Assembly (NCBI GenBank): GCA_035535995.1
Contig: DATLOZ010000016.1
Coordinates: 62,001-126,000 of the forward strand
Reading direction: 5' to 3'
DNA length: 64,000 bases
Source of the DNA: JANYCO01 sp035535995
GTDB lineage: Bacteria; Bacteroidota; Bacteroidia; Cytophagales; Cytophagaceae
The notes beneath the pieces are model-generated. The model had not been told where the DNA came from. It searched no databases and was given only the letters and a program-made list of their open reading frames with translations. Shown piece after piece: positions 9,409 through 18,514 of this stretch. The translations under genes and the position numbers were made by a program. The first letter of the stretch is position 1; the number at the start of each line of letters is the position of its first letter.

Positions 9409-10786
9409 CATTTCACTCAAGACGCGTATAAGAGAAGCTTTATACAATGCTTTTGAAAAGCAAACTTCTATTGCTCCGCTGGCCATTCTCAGGATGGTCT
9501 TCGGAGCAATCCTGTTTATCAGTATTCTCCGGTTTATTCTCAAGGGATGGGTTACTGACTTTTATATTTCTCCAAAATTTTATTTTACCTATTATGGATT
9601 TGAATGGGTAAAGCCCTTGGATGCTACAGGTATGTTCGCCCTCTTTTACCTTATGGCCTTCGCTGCGCTTTGTATTTTCATAGGATTTTTTTATCGCGTT
9701 GCCACCATCGTATTTTTCATCTGCTTTACTTATGTCGAACTGATCGACAAAACTTATTACCTCAACCATTATTATTTTGTAAGCATTATCTCCTTTCTCC
9801 TGATGCTTGTACCTGCCCATCGCTGTTATTCGCTTGATGTGCGGCTCCGGCCTTCGCTCCAGGTTACCAGCGTTCCAGCCTGGACAATTTCTGTTTTCAA
9901 ATTACAATTACTGCTTGTATATTTTTTTGCCGGCATTTCAAAGCTCAATTACGATTGGATGATCGAAGCGATGCCTCTGAAGATATGGCTTCCGGCCAAT
10001 AATCATTTACCGATCATAGGTCCGTTACTGGCGGAACAATGGATAGCTTATGTTTTCTGCTATTTCGGACTCTTATTTGATCTTGCGATCGGATTTATTT
10101 TATGGAATAAAAAAACGGTAAAAGCAGGATATTTTTTTGTAGTGATCTTTCATCTCTGCACCGCTTATCTGTTCAAGATTGGAATGTTTCCCTACATTAT
10201 GATCGGCGCTACATTGATCTTTTTTCCTGAACACTTTCATGAAAACATGATTCATCGATTACGTAAACTCTTTCGCCAATCCGACAAAACAGAAATTCAG
10301 CAATCTTTCCAGCATTCTCCAAGAGTGGCATTCATACTTAAAACAATATTTATTATTTACTTCACTTTACAAATTCTAATCCCGATGCGCTACATACTCT
10401 ATCCGGGAAATTTATTCTGGACAGAAGAAGGTTATCGTTTTTCCTGGCGTGTAATGCTGATGGAAAAAGCAGGCACCTGTTTTTTCTATGTAAAAGATAA
10501 AGGAAAACCAGGCAAGACCGAAGTGTACAACGCGCAATTCCTGACACCACTCCAGGAAAAGATGATGTCTACTCAACCAGACATGATCTTGCAGTATGCG
10601 CATTTTCTAAAAGAAGAATATCAGAAAAGAAATTTCAATGATCCTGAAGTAACGGTAGAAAGTTATGTAACGCTCAACGGTAGCGGCAGCAGGCTTTTCA
10701 TCGATAGTACGGCAGATCTTTCCAAAGAACAAGAAAGCTTTTTTCCTAAAAAATGGATCCTCGCTTTCGCGGAAAAACAGAACTAA
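9395..10786 (+). CDS. HTTM / vitamin K-dependent gamma-carboxylase-like membrane protein
   Basis: A protein of about 463 residues with multiple membrane helices, starting at the ATG at 9395 inside the end of the imelysin gene (14-nt overlap). A TTG three codons upstream is the alternative. It matches the HTTM domain (horizontally transferred transmembrane domain) shared with vitamin K-dependent gamma-glutamyl carboxylase: an early LRMVFGAILF helix, the segment YYFVSIISFLLMLVPAHR, then LLVYFFAGISKLN and a W-L-P-A-N motif. The soluble C-terminus (PLQEKMM, YVTLNGSGSRLFID) is like that of bacterial VKGC relatives. Reaction and substrate are unknown in bacteria. The receptor gene downstream begins at the same TAATG, indicating translational coupling. 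The context suggests modification or reduction linked to iron uptake. Confidence 0.78.
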   Translation: MTVTSISLKTRIREALYNAFEKQTSIAPLAILRMVFGAILFISILRFILKGWVTDFYISPKFYFTYYGFEWVKPLDATGMFALFYLMAFAALCIFIGFFYRVATIVFFICFTYVELIDKTYYLNHYYFVSIISFLLMLVPAHRCYSLDVRLRPSLQVTSVPAWTISVFKLQLLLVYFFAGISKLNYDWMIEAMPLKIWLPANNHLPIIGPLLAEQWIAYVFCYFGLLFDLAIGFILWNKKTVKAGYFFVVIFHLCTAYLFKIGMFPYIMIGATLIFFPEHFHENMIHRLRKLFRQSDKTEIQQSFQHSPRVAFILKTIFIIYFTLQILIPMRYILYPGNLFWTEEGYRFSWRVMLMEKAGTCFFYVKDKGKPGKTEVYNAQFLTPLQEKMMSTQPDMILQYAHFLKEEYQKRNFNDPEVTVESYVTLNGSGSRLFIDSTADLSKEQESFFPKKWILAFAEKQN

Positions 10787-13212
10787 TGAATACGCGTTTA
10801 TTATCCATCCTTATCCTACTACTTCTGCTCAGCGCAGGAGCATTTGCGCAAACCTTTACTATTACGGGAACCGTTCGCTCCGAAGAAAAAAATGAGCCGG
10901 TTACAGGTACCACCGTTGCGCTTAAACACACTACTTATTACGCCGTTACCGACGAGCAGGGCCGCTACCGGATCGAACGTGTAAAGCCTGGCAAATACAC
11001 CCTGGTAGTAGTTTCGGCAGAGCATAAAGTTTCCGATAAAAAAATCCTAGTCTCCGACAAAGATCTGAACATTGATCTTGTTGCTAAAGAACACATCCGT
11101 CAAATGGATTCTGTAGTAGTAACGGGGCAGAAAGACGGTTTAGGTCCTTCGCGCCTCAAAGATGTAGACGGCACTGCGATCTATGCAGGAAAGAAAAGCG
11201 AAGTAGTGGTTATGGAAAATATTACGGCCAACACAGCTACCAATAATAGCCGCCAGATCTATTCCAAAATAGCGGGACTTAATATCTGGGAAAACGACGG
11301 AGCTGGTATCCAGCTTGGCATTGGCGGCAGAGGCCTGAGCCCGAACCGTACTACCAATTTCAACACGCGGCAAAATGGATATGATATGAGCGCTGATGCT
11401 CTTGGATATCCTGAAAGCTATTACTCTCCTCCTTCCGAAGCCATCGACCGCATTGAGATTGTGCGTGGCGCAGCTTCCTTGCAGTATGGTACACAGTTTG
11501 GCGGGATGGTCAATTTCAAATTAAAAAAACCACCTACTGACAAAAAGATCCAGGTGATCGCAAGGCAAACGTTAGGTTCCTGGAATTTCTCCAACACCTT
11601 TGCCAGCGCGGGCGGCACAGTGAAGAAAATAAGCTACTATACGTTCTACCAACACAAATCTGGCAACGGCTGGAGACCGAATTCTCAGTTCAACGTAAAC
11701 ACCGCTTATGGAACAGTAACCTACAACGTTACTTCTAAATTATCCATTACAGGCCAATATACTTTTATGGATTACCTGGCGCATCAACCAGGAGGACTTA
11801 CCGATGCGGAGTTTAAACAAGATCCAAGACAATCGGTGCGAAATCGAAATTGGTTTAATGTAAACTGGAATCTTGCTGCTGTATTGGTTGATTACAAATT
11901 CAACAACCGGCTGAAGCTCAATTCACGTTTCTTCGGCCTTCTTGCAAGTCGCTCTGCGCTTGGTGTGCTTACCTACATCAACCGCGCCGACCCGCTTACA
12001 GACCGGGATTATTGGGTGGATCATTATAAAAATTTCGGAAACGAAACGAGATTGCTTTATCATTATTCAATCGGAAAAATTTCTGCAACAGCTTTGATTG
12101 GTTATCGCTATTACGAAGGTCATACCAATCGCCGCCAGGGAAAAGGCAACAACGGTTCGAGTGGCAACAAATCCGATTTCCAATTCAACAGCGCCGACTC
12201 GCTCAGTTATTCGGAATACAATTTTCCAAACCGGAACCAAGCATTGTTTTTCGAAAACATTTTTCAGCTTACGCCCAAACTCAGCATCATTCCTGGCATC
12301 CGCTACGAGTACATTGAAACGGTAGCAACCGGTTATTACAACGATGTAAGAACAGACCTCGCCGGAAATATTATTTACAACCAACGAAACGATGAGCACC
12401 GCGTCAACAAACGTTCCTTTATTCTAGGCGGCGTTGGCTTAAGCTATGAGCATAGCGATGCAACACAATTCTATGCAAATATTTCGCAGAACTACCGCGC
12501 TATTAACTTCAATGATATGCGTGTAGTAAACCCAAATCTGAAAGTAGATCCAAATCTGAAAGACGAAAAAGGATATTCTGCCGACTTCGGATTTCGCGGC
12601 AACAATGCATTTCTCAATTATGACCTTAGTTTCTTTCTCATCCATTACACCAACAGGATCGGCACTACACAAGACACGCTTAACTTCAATGTAATTCGCT
12701 ACAGAACAAACATCGCCGATTCGAGAAATCTTGGATTGGAATCTTTTGTAGAGCTGGACTTCTGGCGTTTGCTGCGCGGGGAAAGCGTGAAGGCGAAGGT
12801 TTCTGTTTTCTCAAATCTTTCTCTCATCGACGCACGCTATATTCATAGCAAGGAAGCAGCCTTTCAAAATAAAAAAGTGGAGCTTGCGCCAGGTATAATT
12901 TTCAAAACAGGATTGAATTATAAAATAAAAAGCTTCTCTGCTTCTTACCAGTTTTCCTACACCGGACAGCAGTATACCGACGCCACCAATGCCAAGTTTA
13001 CCCTCGATGCCATCAACGGTTTGGTTCCGGCTTACCACACGATGGATTTTTCACTGGAGTATAGATTTCCGAAAATATTTTCCATATCGGGAAGCATCAA
13101 TAATCTTGCAAACAATATGTACTTCACACGCCGCGCCGACAGCTATCCTGGCCCGGGAATCATTCCTTCGGACGGAAGAAGTTTTTTTATTACGCTGCAG
13201 GCGAAACTATAA
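10786..13212 (+). CDS. FecA-like TonB-dependent outer-membrane receptor
   Basis: An 808-residue receptor starting at the ATG at 10786, which overlaps the upstream stop by one nucleotide. An in-frame start at 10753 would precede the signal peptide and is unlikely. Order of parts: signal peptide ending near AFAQ, a carboxypeptidase-regulatory-like beta sandwich (about 22-100), a short linker with DSVVVTGQ, a plug (about 120-240), and a 22-strand type barrel ending in a terminal aromatic-rich strand (FFITLQAKL). The plug segments GRGLSPNRTTNFNTRQNG and RIEIVRGAASLQYG match the FecA (ferric citrate) branch, so a ferric chelate is the best-guess substrate. It is the last gene of the operon and is followed by a strong terminator. 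Confidence 0.87.
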   Translation: MNTRLLSILILLLLLSAGAFAQTFTITGTVRSEEKNEPVTGTTVALKHTTYYAVTDEQGRYRIERVKPGKYTLVVVSAEHKVSDKKILVSDKDLNIDLVAKEHIRQMDSVVVTGQKDGLGPSRLKDVDGTAIYAGKKSEVVVMENITANTATNNSRQIYSKIAGLNIWENDGAGIQLGIGGRGLSPNRTTNFNTRQNGYDMSADALGYPESYYSPPSEAIDRIEIVRGAASLQYGTQFGGMVNFKLKKPPTDKKIQVIARQTLGSWNFSNTFASAGGTVKKISYYTFYQHKSGNGWRPNSQFNVNTAYGTVTYNVTSKLSITGQYTFMDYLAHQPGGLTDAEFKQDPRQSVRNRNWFNVNWNLAAVLVDYKFNNRLKLNSRFFGLLASRSALGVLTYINRADPLTDRDYWVDHYKNFGNETRLLYHYSIGKISATALIGYRYYEGHTNRRQGKGNNGSSGNKSDFQFNSADSLSYSEYNFPNRNQALFFENIFQLTPKLSIIPGIRYEYIETVATGYYNDVRTDLAGNIIYNQRNDEHRVNKRSFILGGVGLSYEHSDATQFYANISQNYRAINFNDMRVVNPNLKVDPNLKDEKGYSADFGFRGNNAFLNYDLSFFLIHYTNRIGTTQDTLNFNVIRYRTNIADSRNLGLESFVELDFWRLLRGESVKAKVSVFSNLSLIDARYIHSKEAAFQNKKVELAPGIIFKTGLNYKIKSFSASYQFSYTGQQYTDATNAKFTLDAINGLVPAYHTMDFSLEYRFPKIFSISGSINNLANNMYFTRRADSYPGPGIIPSDGRSFFITLQAKL

Positions 13213-13227
13213 CCTCTTTAGGTCCTA

Positions 13228-13273
13228 ACACCTTTGCGTGAAAATCACTCGCAAAGGTGTATTACATTTTTTT
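13228..13273 (+). terminator. Rho-independent terminator after the FecA-like receptor
   Basis: The arms ACACCTTTGCG (13228-13238) and CGCAAAGGTGT (13250-13260) are perfectly complementary. An inner GTGA/TCAC extension is possible, and a T-rich tract (13266-13273) follows. Confidence 0.85.
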
Positions 13274-13334
13274 CACCATAGGAACTAAACCCTGCAGAAG
13301 AAAGTTTGTTACAAACAATTTAATCTACAAACCC

Positions 13335-14279
13335 ATGAAAGCAATTGTATTAAAAGAATTCGGTGGCACCGAGAATTTATCAATCGAAGAACTTCCTGTT
13401 CCGGTACCTTCTGACGAGGAAGTTCTCATTCGTGTAAAAGCGATTAGCATAAATCCTGTAGATGTGAAAACCCGCGTAGGGAAAGGTATGGCCGGCCGTT
13501 TGAAAGATGAAAAACCATTGATCCTGGGTTGGGATATTTCCGGCACTGTTACAGCGATAGGCAAAAACGTGACTTCGTTTAAAGAAGGTGATGAAATTTT
13601 TGGAATGGTTAATTTTCCTGGCCATGGAAAAGCTTACGCAGAATACGTGACAGCACCTGCGCACCAGATGGCATTAAAACCTAAAAACATTTCACACGAA
13701 GAAGCCGCCGCCGCCACACTGGCTGCGCTTACCGCCTGGCAGGCATTGACTGAGAATGCGAATGTGCAGAAAGGTCAGAAAGTATTGATCCATGCCGCCG
13801 CCGGAGGTGTAGGCCATTTTGCCGTTCAGTTTGCTAAATATTTAGGTGCTTTTGTAGCCGGCACTTCTTCTGCAGCCAACAAAGATTTTGTATTAAGTCT
13901 TGGCGCGGATCAACACATCGATTATCATGCGCAACCCTTGTTATCCGCCATCAGCGAAGTTGACTTCGTGCTCGACACAATCGGTGGAGATAATATTGAC
14001 AAATCAATTGGCATCATTAAAAAAGGCGGAACATTGATCAGCATACCTTCAGGACTAAATGAAGCAGTGACAGAAAAAGCAAAAGCAGCAGGTATTAATG
14101 GTTATTTCTTTTTAGTAAAATCTAGCGGAACAGATATGCAAAAAATTGCAGGGCTTCTGGAAAAAGGAATTATCAAATCACATGTTTCAAAAACTTTTCC
14201 TTTCGAGCAAATGGCAGAAGCGCATAAGCAGGTGGAGACGGGCAAGACAAGAGGGAAAATTGTGGTGACTATTTCTTAA
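13335..14279 (+). CDS. NADPH:quinone oxidoreductase-like MDR family protein
   Basis: A 314-residue medium-chain dehydrogenase/reductase, starting at the ATG at 13335 (MKAIVLKEFGG). An upstream in-frame ATG at 13257 would lie inside terminator DNA. It has the N-terminal GroES-like domain (about 1-120, with GWDISGTV) and the Rossmann domain with the AAAGGVGHFAVQFAK nucleotide-binding loop (about 151-165). The zinc-binding cysteines of alcohol dehydrogenases are absent, so it belongs to the zinc-independent quinone reductase (Qor-like) group. It probably reduces quinones or reactive carbonyls with NADPH in the cytoplasm. It is transcribed alone, ends against a convergent palindrome, and its physiological substrate cannot be told from sequence. 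Confidence 0.85.
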   Translation: MKAIVLKEFGGTENLSIEELPVPVPSDEEVLIRVKAISINPVDVKTRVGKGMAGRLKDEKPLILGWDISGTVTAIGKNVTSFKEGDEIFGMVNFPGHGKAYAEYVTAPAHQMALKPKNISHEEAAAATLAALTAWQALTENANVQKGQKVLIHAAAGGVGHFAVQFAKYLGAFVAGTSSAANKDFVLSLGADQHIDYHAQPLLSAISEVDFVLDTIGGDNIDKSIGIIKKGGTLISIPSGLNEAVTEKAKAAGINGYFFLVKSSGTDMQKIAGLLEKGIIKSHVSKTFPFEQMAEAHKQVETGKTRGKIVVTIS

Positions 14280-14291
14280 TTGAATTATAAG

Positions 14292-14340
14292 TTATGAATG
14301 TTGAATTATGAGTTTAAAATTCATAATTCAACATTCATAA
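14292..14340. repeat. Family A palindrome, copy 1 (20-bp perfect arms)
   Basis: TTATGAATGTTGAATTATGA (14292-14311) is perfectly complementary to 14321-14340, with a 9-nt loop. It lies between two convergent genes and shares its arm sequence with copies at 24514-24578 and 29057-29212. Confidence 0.9.
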
Positions 14341-14347
14341 TTCACAA

Positions 14348-16450
14348 CTAATTTTTTCTAAGCAAAAGTTTCGCATTATAAAACTCCACCGAAGCATCGA
14401 GAAACTTCAGCAAGTCTTCCCATTTGTTTACCGGATAATAATTTTCGTTGAAATATTTCCTGGTTTTCACGGTCAGCTTTCCATCTTTTACTTCTGCGGA
14501 AGAAATGAATCCTCCAGTCTTGTTGATCGCGTATTTATTAAAATTCTCCAACCCTTCAATCGAATATCCTTCCGGGAGTGTAAAGACATATTCATGATCA
14601 TACGATCTTGGATAGCCCATATAAATATCTACTTTTCTTACACGGTCTTCTCCTTTTACTTCTACTTGTTTTTCGAGAAGTTTTCCAAAGTCGATCATAT
14701 AATTCGGGCCTACTTTTTTAATCAGGTTTTCAATTGTAAACTCATCAGAATATTGAGTAGTGGGCGATTCCGGCCACATCCCTATTGATTTCATATTAAA
14801 GTTTTTATATTCCGACACCTTCACACTCATTTCCGATTCGATGGCATCCGTTATTTTTTTATCTCTTTCCAAATAATCCTGCGCTGCACGTTGCTCAAAT
14901 TTCAAACGTTCTTTTTTGAATTGAGCGATCACGGAACCTACCGCTACCGAGGAGTGCTGCTCATATTTGGGCTGGTCGTATTCTTTCAGGTAATCGTAAT
15001 TGGTATAAATAAGATACTGATGGTATTGTTTGTTGTTTCCTTTTACATTGTATTCTCTTCTTACTTTCATTTTAGAAAAATCCGCTTCGTCCAGCGTCAA
15101 ATCCATATGTACAAAACTTTGATTGTCTTCCGGCTTTGATACAGGCATTACTTCACTTGGCTTGTCTTCGTACGAAAGATTTCTGTAAAATTCATGTACT
15201 GATCCTTCCATCCCTTCGAGTATGTAAGGGATCTCATTGGGCAAGCGGAAAGGGACCGGCACGGCGAAATACATCAGCTTCGGTTTTTTCACGCGCACGA
15301 TGTATTCACATCCTGAGAAGTCGATTTGTTTTTCGAAAGGCCCTGTACTTCTTCTCGGCACGATGATCACATCATGTGCGATCTTTTTCTTCGAGAGGTA
15401 ATCAGAAATATAAAGTGTCAATCCTTTCCCGATACCCGCATAATTCATCGGTTCATACAAAGGATATCCGTTGGAAAATTGATTGAGGTAAATAGGACTA
15501 CGCAGCATCAGGAACAGCTCATTGAGGATCTGAATCGTGTCAGTGCTTTTCTTGAAATTTTTATTCATATAATCTTCCACATACGCAAGGCCGTTCATAT
15601 AAGCGTTGTTGTTATACTTCATATTATCTTTATAATTATAACCTTTTATAGTCAAGCGATAACGGATCTCCGGAGAAGTACGGTATGGATAATTCCATAG
15701 GATATCCGGCGCTTTGGCACGCATCGTATCTACAAATTTAAAGGCTGCTTCATCCCCACTATAGTTGCTTTTGAAGTTAGGAGCTCCGTTGTATGGAAAA
15801 TCATAAATAGCGTAACGGTTTGGCAACAGATAGTAAATAGAGCGGTACAACGTAGGATATTTATTTTCCAGCAACTCCATTTCTACAATGTCATTATAGC
15901 TCAGGATTGCGGCGTCGTATTCATTTTTAACGCTTATAAAATAATCCAGAATATCTCCAGGCTCCAGGTCGGGTACGGCGATCTTATTGTCTGAACTGCT
16001 GTTGTAATCGGTCGCTACAGACTTGCTGAGGTCTAATTCTTTTTCTTCGCCGTTTGCTTTCACAATTTTAATTCCTACATAACGATAAGATGTAGTATTT
16101 CCGGAGAGTCTGCTGGTAGAACGGTTGTTATCAAAATCCAATTCGGAATATTCTTCGATGGAAGCTTTGTCCATCAGTTTTACTCTAAAATGAAAACTAT
16201 GTTTTAGAACCGCAATTAATTTCAATCCATGCGTTTCCTTTGTAAGGGTGAATTCATAAGAGTTGGCAAGGATCACCGCCGATTCATTTTTCCAGATCTC
16301 GGGTTCTTTCATCACTTTGAATTCTTTCGGACAATTCGTCCAGAAGGCATCTTTCAATACTTTGTCTAGCTCTTTCTGTTTTTGTGCATAGGTATTGGAT
16401 AATGCAAAAACGGTCAAGAAAAAAAGACCGGTGAGTTTTTTTAACATCAT
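14348..16450 (-). CDS. DUF3857-type secreted protein with degenerate transglutaminase-like fold
   Basis: A 700-residue protein with a signal peptide ending near NTYAQ. Residues about 60-260 resemble the DUF3857 beta domain (LEPGDILDYFISVKN). Residues about 290-400 line up with the transglutaminase-like core of the next gene. The places where Cys, His and Asp are expected read YAGIGKG (338-343), CEYIVRV and YFAVPVP, so the catalytic triad seems lost. A C-terminal beta domain of the DUF2569/DUF3858 kind may follow. It is separated by 4 nt from the DUF3857 protein with an intact triad, so the two are co-transcribed paralogues. A periplasmic or surface role is likely; the function is unknown. Confidence 0.65.
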   Translation of the reverse strand: MMLKKLTGLFFLTVFALSNTYAQKQKELDKVLKDAFWTNCPKEFKVMKEPEIWKNESAVILANSYEFTLTKETHGLKLIAVLKHSFHFRVKLMDKASIEEYSELDFDNNRSTSRLSGNTTSYRYVGIKIVKANGEEKELDLSKSVATDYNSSSDNKIAVPDLEPGDILDYFISVKNEYDAAILSYNDIVEMELLENKYPTLYRSIYYLLPNRYAIYDFPYNGAPNFKSNYSGDEAAFKFVDTMRAKAPDILWNYPYRTSPEIRYRLTIKGYNYKDNMKYNNNAYMNGLAYVEDYMNKNFKKSTDTIQILNELFLMLRSPIYLNQFSNGYPLYEPMNYAGIGKGLTLYISDYLSKKKIAHDVIIVPRRSTGPFEKQIDFSGCEYIVRVKKPKLMYFAVPVPFRLPNEIPYILEGMEGSVHEFYRNLSYEDKPSEVMPVSKPEDNQSFVHMDLTLDEADFSKMKVRREYNVKGNNKQYHQYLIYTNYDYLKEYDQPKYEQHSSVAVGSVIAQFKKERLKFEQRAAQDYLERDKKITDAIESEMSVKVSEYKNFNMKSIGMWPESPTTQYSDEFTIENLIKKVGPNYMIDFGKLLEKQVEVKGEDRVRKVDIYMGYPRSYDHEYVFTLPEGYSIEGLENFNKYAINKTGGFISSAEVKDGKLTVKTRKYFNENYYPVNKWEDLLKFLDASVEFYNAKLLLRKN

Positions 16451-16454
16451 GATT

Positions 16455-18353
16455 TTATTTTTTTAATACTATCGGAGAGCCGTATACGCTGTTTAATTTT
16501 TTGAGAGATTCGTTCCACAATTTAAACGATTTTCTACTAATAATTCCGCGGTTGATAGCAATTTCTTTTGTGTAAAAAATTTTATTTCCTTCCGTGCGAT
16601 AATTTACTACAAAAGAAAATTCTTCTTCCGATACGGAGAGGTTTTCCGGCAAAGAACTTAGCTTATACTCTGCGGGCAATTCTATTTCTACTTCAATTCT
16701 GCTGTTGATCTTTCTTCCGAAATCTACATCGCTCTGGCGTTTATCTTTCAATTCCCAGTTTTTAAATTCTTTTACCGGATCCGCATCGATGTACATTTCG
16801 TTATTGAATTTACTTACAAAATTATCCAACAAAGCATTGCCGCTAATTTTCACTGTTTGCTTGCGGTCTGAGAGATCCGGCACTTTCACGTCGGTGAGAG
16901 AAATGCTGGTGCTGCCTTCTGAGAGTTGGTTTTCCAAATACTTTTGTTTTTCTTCTGTTTTGGTATAATTATATCCATACAAGAAATTTTTTCTTGTTTC
17001 TCCGCATAAAGTCAGCTCACATTTTCCCTGAAGTTTCTCTCCGTCTACACTGAGTTGAAATTTTTTCACTTCAAGGTCTTTTGCTTTGTCTGCCTCAGGC
17101 ACCTTTTGAATTATGTATGCTTCGCCATTTTCAATCAGCACCTGGCGATCCTGGATTCGTTCTGAATTTTCACCAAGCGGATTATATTTTTCTGTAGCAT
17201 CCAAAAAATATTTTTGATCGCCCAGCAGCACCGTACAGATCATATGATTATCCACAGCCAGGGAAGGGATAGAATAATCGTAACGAATACTTTTCGTTCC
17301 TATCCAGGTAAGGCGCGCGTCGTAGCCTGCCAGCTTGAGCATTTCTTTGAGCAGGTTGGCCATGCCTTTGCAATCGCCGTATTTTTTTTCAAATACATTT
17401 TGCGCTTCGTCCGGTTTAAATCCTGCGATACCGTTTTCAAAAGCGATGTAGCGGATATTGTCCTGCACCCAATAATAAATGGTTTGGATCTTTTCTTCGT
17501 CTGTCTTTTTATCTTTAACCAGGTTGTCGACTACCGGCTTTAGCGTTTCAGGTTTTGGATTCAATTGTAAAACCAGGCTTCTGTACCAGCCGTAAAGATC
17601 GGAGGCGGAAGAAAGAACCGTTACTTTTCCTTTATTGGTAGTAATCGATTTTACAAGAACAAGTACATGTGGACGATAATATTGCACTCCGCGACTGAAA
17701 CGTTCGCGCAGCATGCCATTGAGATCTTTGGCGGTGTATTCTACTACCTGGTTTTTTCCGTCTTGCGAAATATTTTTAGTAATGTTGTAGCCATCGAAAT
17801 TAAATTCTCTAAGCTCTACTTCCACATTTTCCGGGATTACAAAAGTGAGTTTCTTTTCACGTGTAGGAAAATTGCTTTCAAAATATACGGAGGTTAAATA
17901 GCGTGCATCCGAAACTTCTTTCACCGATTTCATGGACCATACCTCTCCTACTTCCTTTAATTTAAGCTTGTGAGAGCAGAACCAGCTGTCGTCGTAGAAA
18001 TAACCTTCCTGCGTATATTTTCCGCAATATCTTAGTTCGTTGGGAGCGCGCTGGTGTAAGCTGCTTTCTCCATAAAATTTCAGTACCACAGAATTTTGAT
18101 CGTATACTTCCACTTCGGTGATCGAACTGTTATAACGAAGCGAAAGGATCTCCTGTGTTTTTTCTTCTTTCACTTCTACGGCTTTGCCATTGCTGCTCGC
18201 ATTGAAAGTATATTTGCCTGTGGCATTATCGAGGTATACATCAAAATCCTTGTACTTTTGCTGAAGCGCCTGTGCCCGCTGTGCATTGTCTTGCGCGTAG
18301 GTGCTGAACGATACCAATAGCAATAAAAAGAAAAGAGAATGTTTGTAGCTCAT
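16455..18353 (-). CDS. DUF3857 domain transglutaminase-like protein
   Basis: A 632-residue exported protein (signal peptide ending STYAQ, residue 21). A DUF3857 beta domain occupies about 50-260. A transglutaminase-like cysteine-protease core follows with an apparently complete triad: C328 in GDCKGMA, H370 in DNHMIC and D385 in FLDAT. A C-terminal beta domain with RxSxxxG-like strands completes it. Such proteins are widespread in Bacteroidota, are exported, and have no settled substrate; peptide cleavage or cross-linking is possible. It is the first gene of a two-gene minus-strand unit with the triad-less paralogue 4 nt downstream. Confidence 0.78.
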   Translation of the reverse strand: MSYKHSLFFLLLLVSFSTYAQDNAQRAQALQQKYKDFDVYLDNATGKYTFNASSNGKAVEVKEEKTQEILSLRYNSSITEVEVYDQNSVVLKFYGESSLHQRAPNELRYCGKYTQEGYFYDDSWFCSHKLKLKEVGEVWSMKSVKEVSDARYLTSVYFESNFPTREKKLTFVIPENVEVELREFNFDGYNITKNISQDGKNQVVEYTAKDLNGMLRERFSRGVQYYRPHVLVLVKSITTNKGKVTVLSSASDLYGWYRSLVLQLNPKPETLKPVVDNLVKDKKTDEEKIQTIYYWVQDNIRYIAFENGIAGFKPDEAQNVFEKKYGDCKGMANLLKEMLKLAGYDARLTWIGTKSIRYDYSIPSLAVDNHMICTVLLGDQKYFLDATEKYNPLGENSERIQDRQVLIENGEAYIIQKVPEADKAKDLEVKKFQLSVDGEKLQGKCELTLCGETRKNFLYGYNYTKTEEKQKYLENQLSEGSTSISLTDVKVPDLSDRKQTVKISGNALLDNFVSKFNNEMYIDADPVKEFKNWELKDKRQSDVDFGRKINSRIEVEIELPAEYKLSSLPENLSVSEEEFSFVVNYRTEGNKIFYTKEIAINRGIISRKSFKLWNESLKKLNSVYGSPIVLKK

Positions 18354-18466
18354 GAGATGATTCTTAAAAGATTCGACCCTTTTTTTACGAAAAAGAGGTT
18401 GTAATGTTTAAATAAATAAACCTAAAAAAGATTAAAAATCCACTTTATAGGACTGAAATATCAATA

Positions 18467-18498
18467 AAAAAGCCCCTTAATTTCTCAAGGGGCTTTTT
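18467..18498 (-). terminator. Terminator of the desaturase gene
   Basis: A 12-bp perfect stem AAAAAGCCCCTT (18467-18478) / AAGGGGCTTTTT (18487-18498) with an 8-nt loop. Read on the minus strand it ends in a T tract, just after the desaturase stop codon. Confidence 0.88.
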
Positions 18499-18514
18499 AT
18501 GAAAAGGCTTTTAT

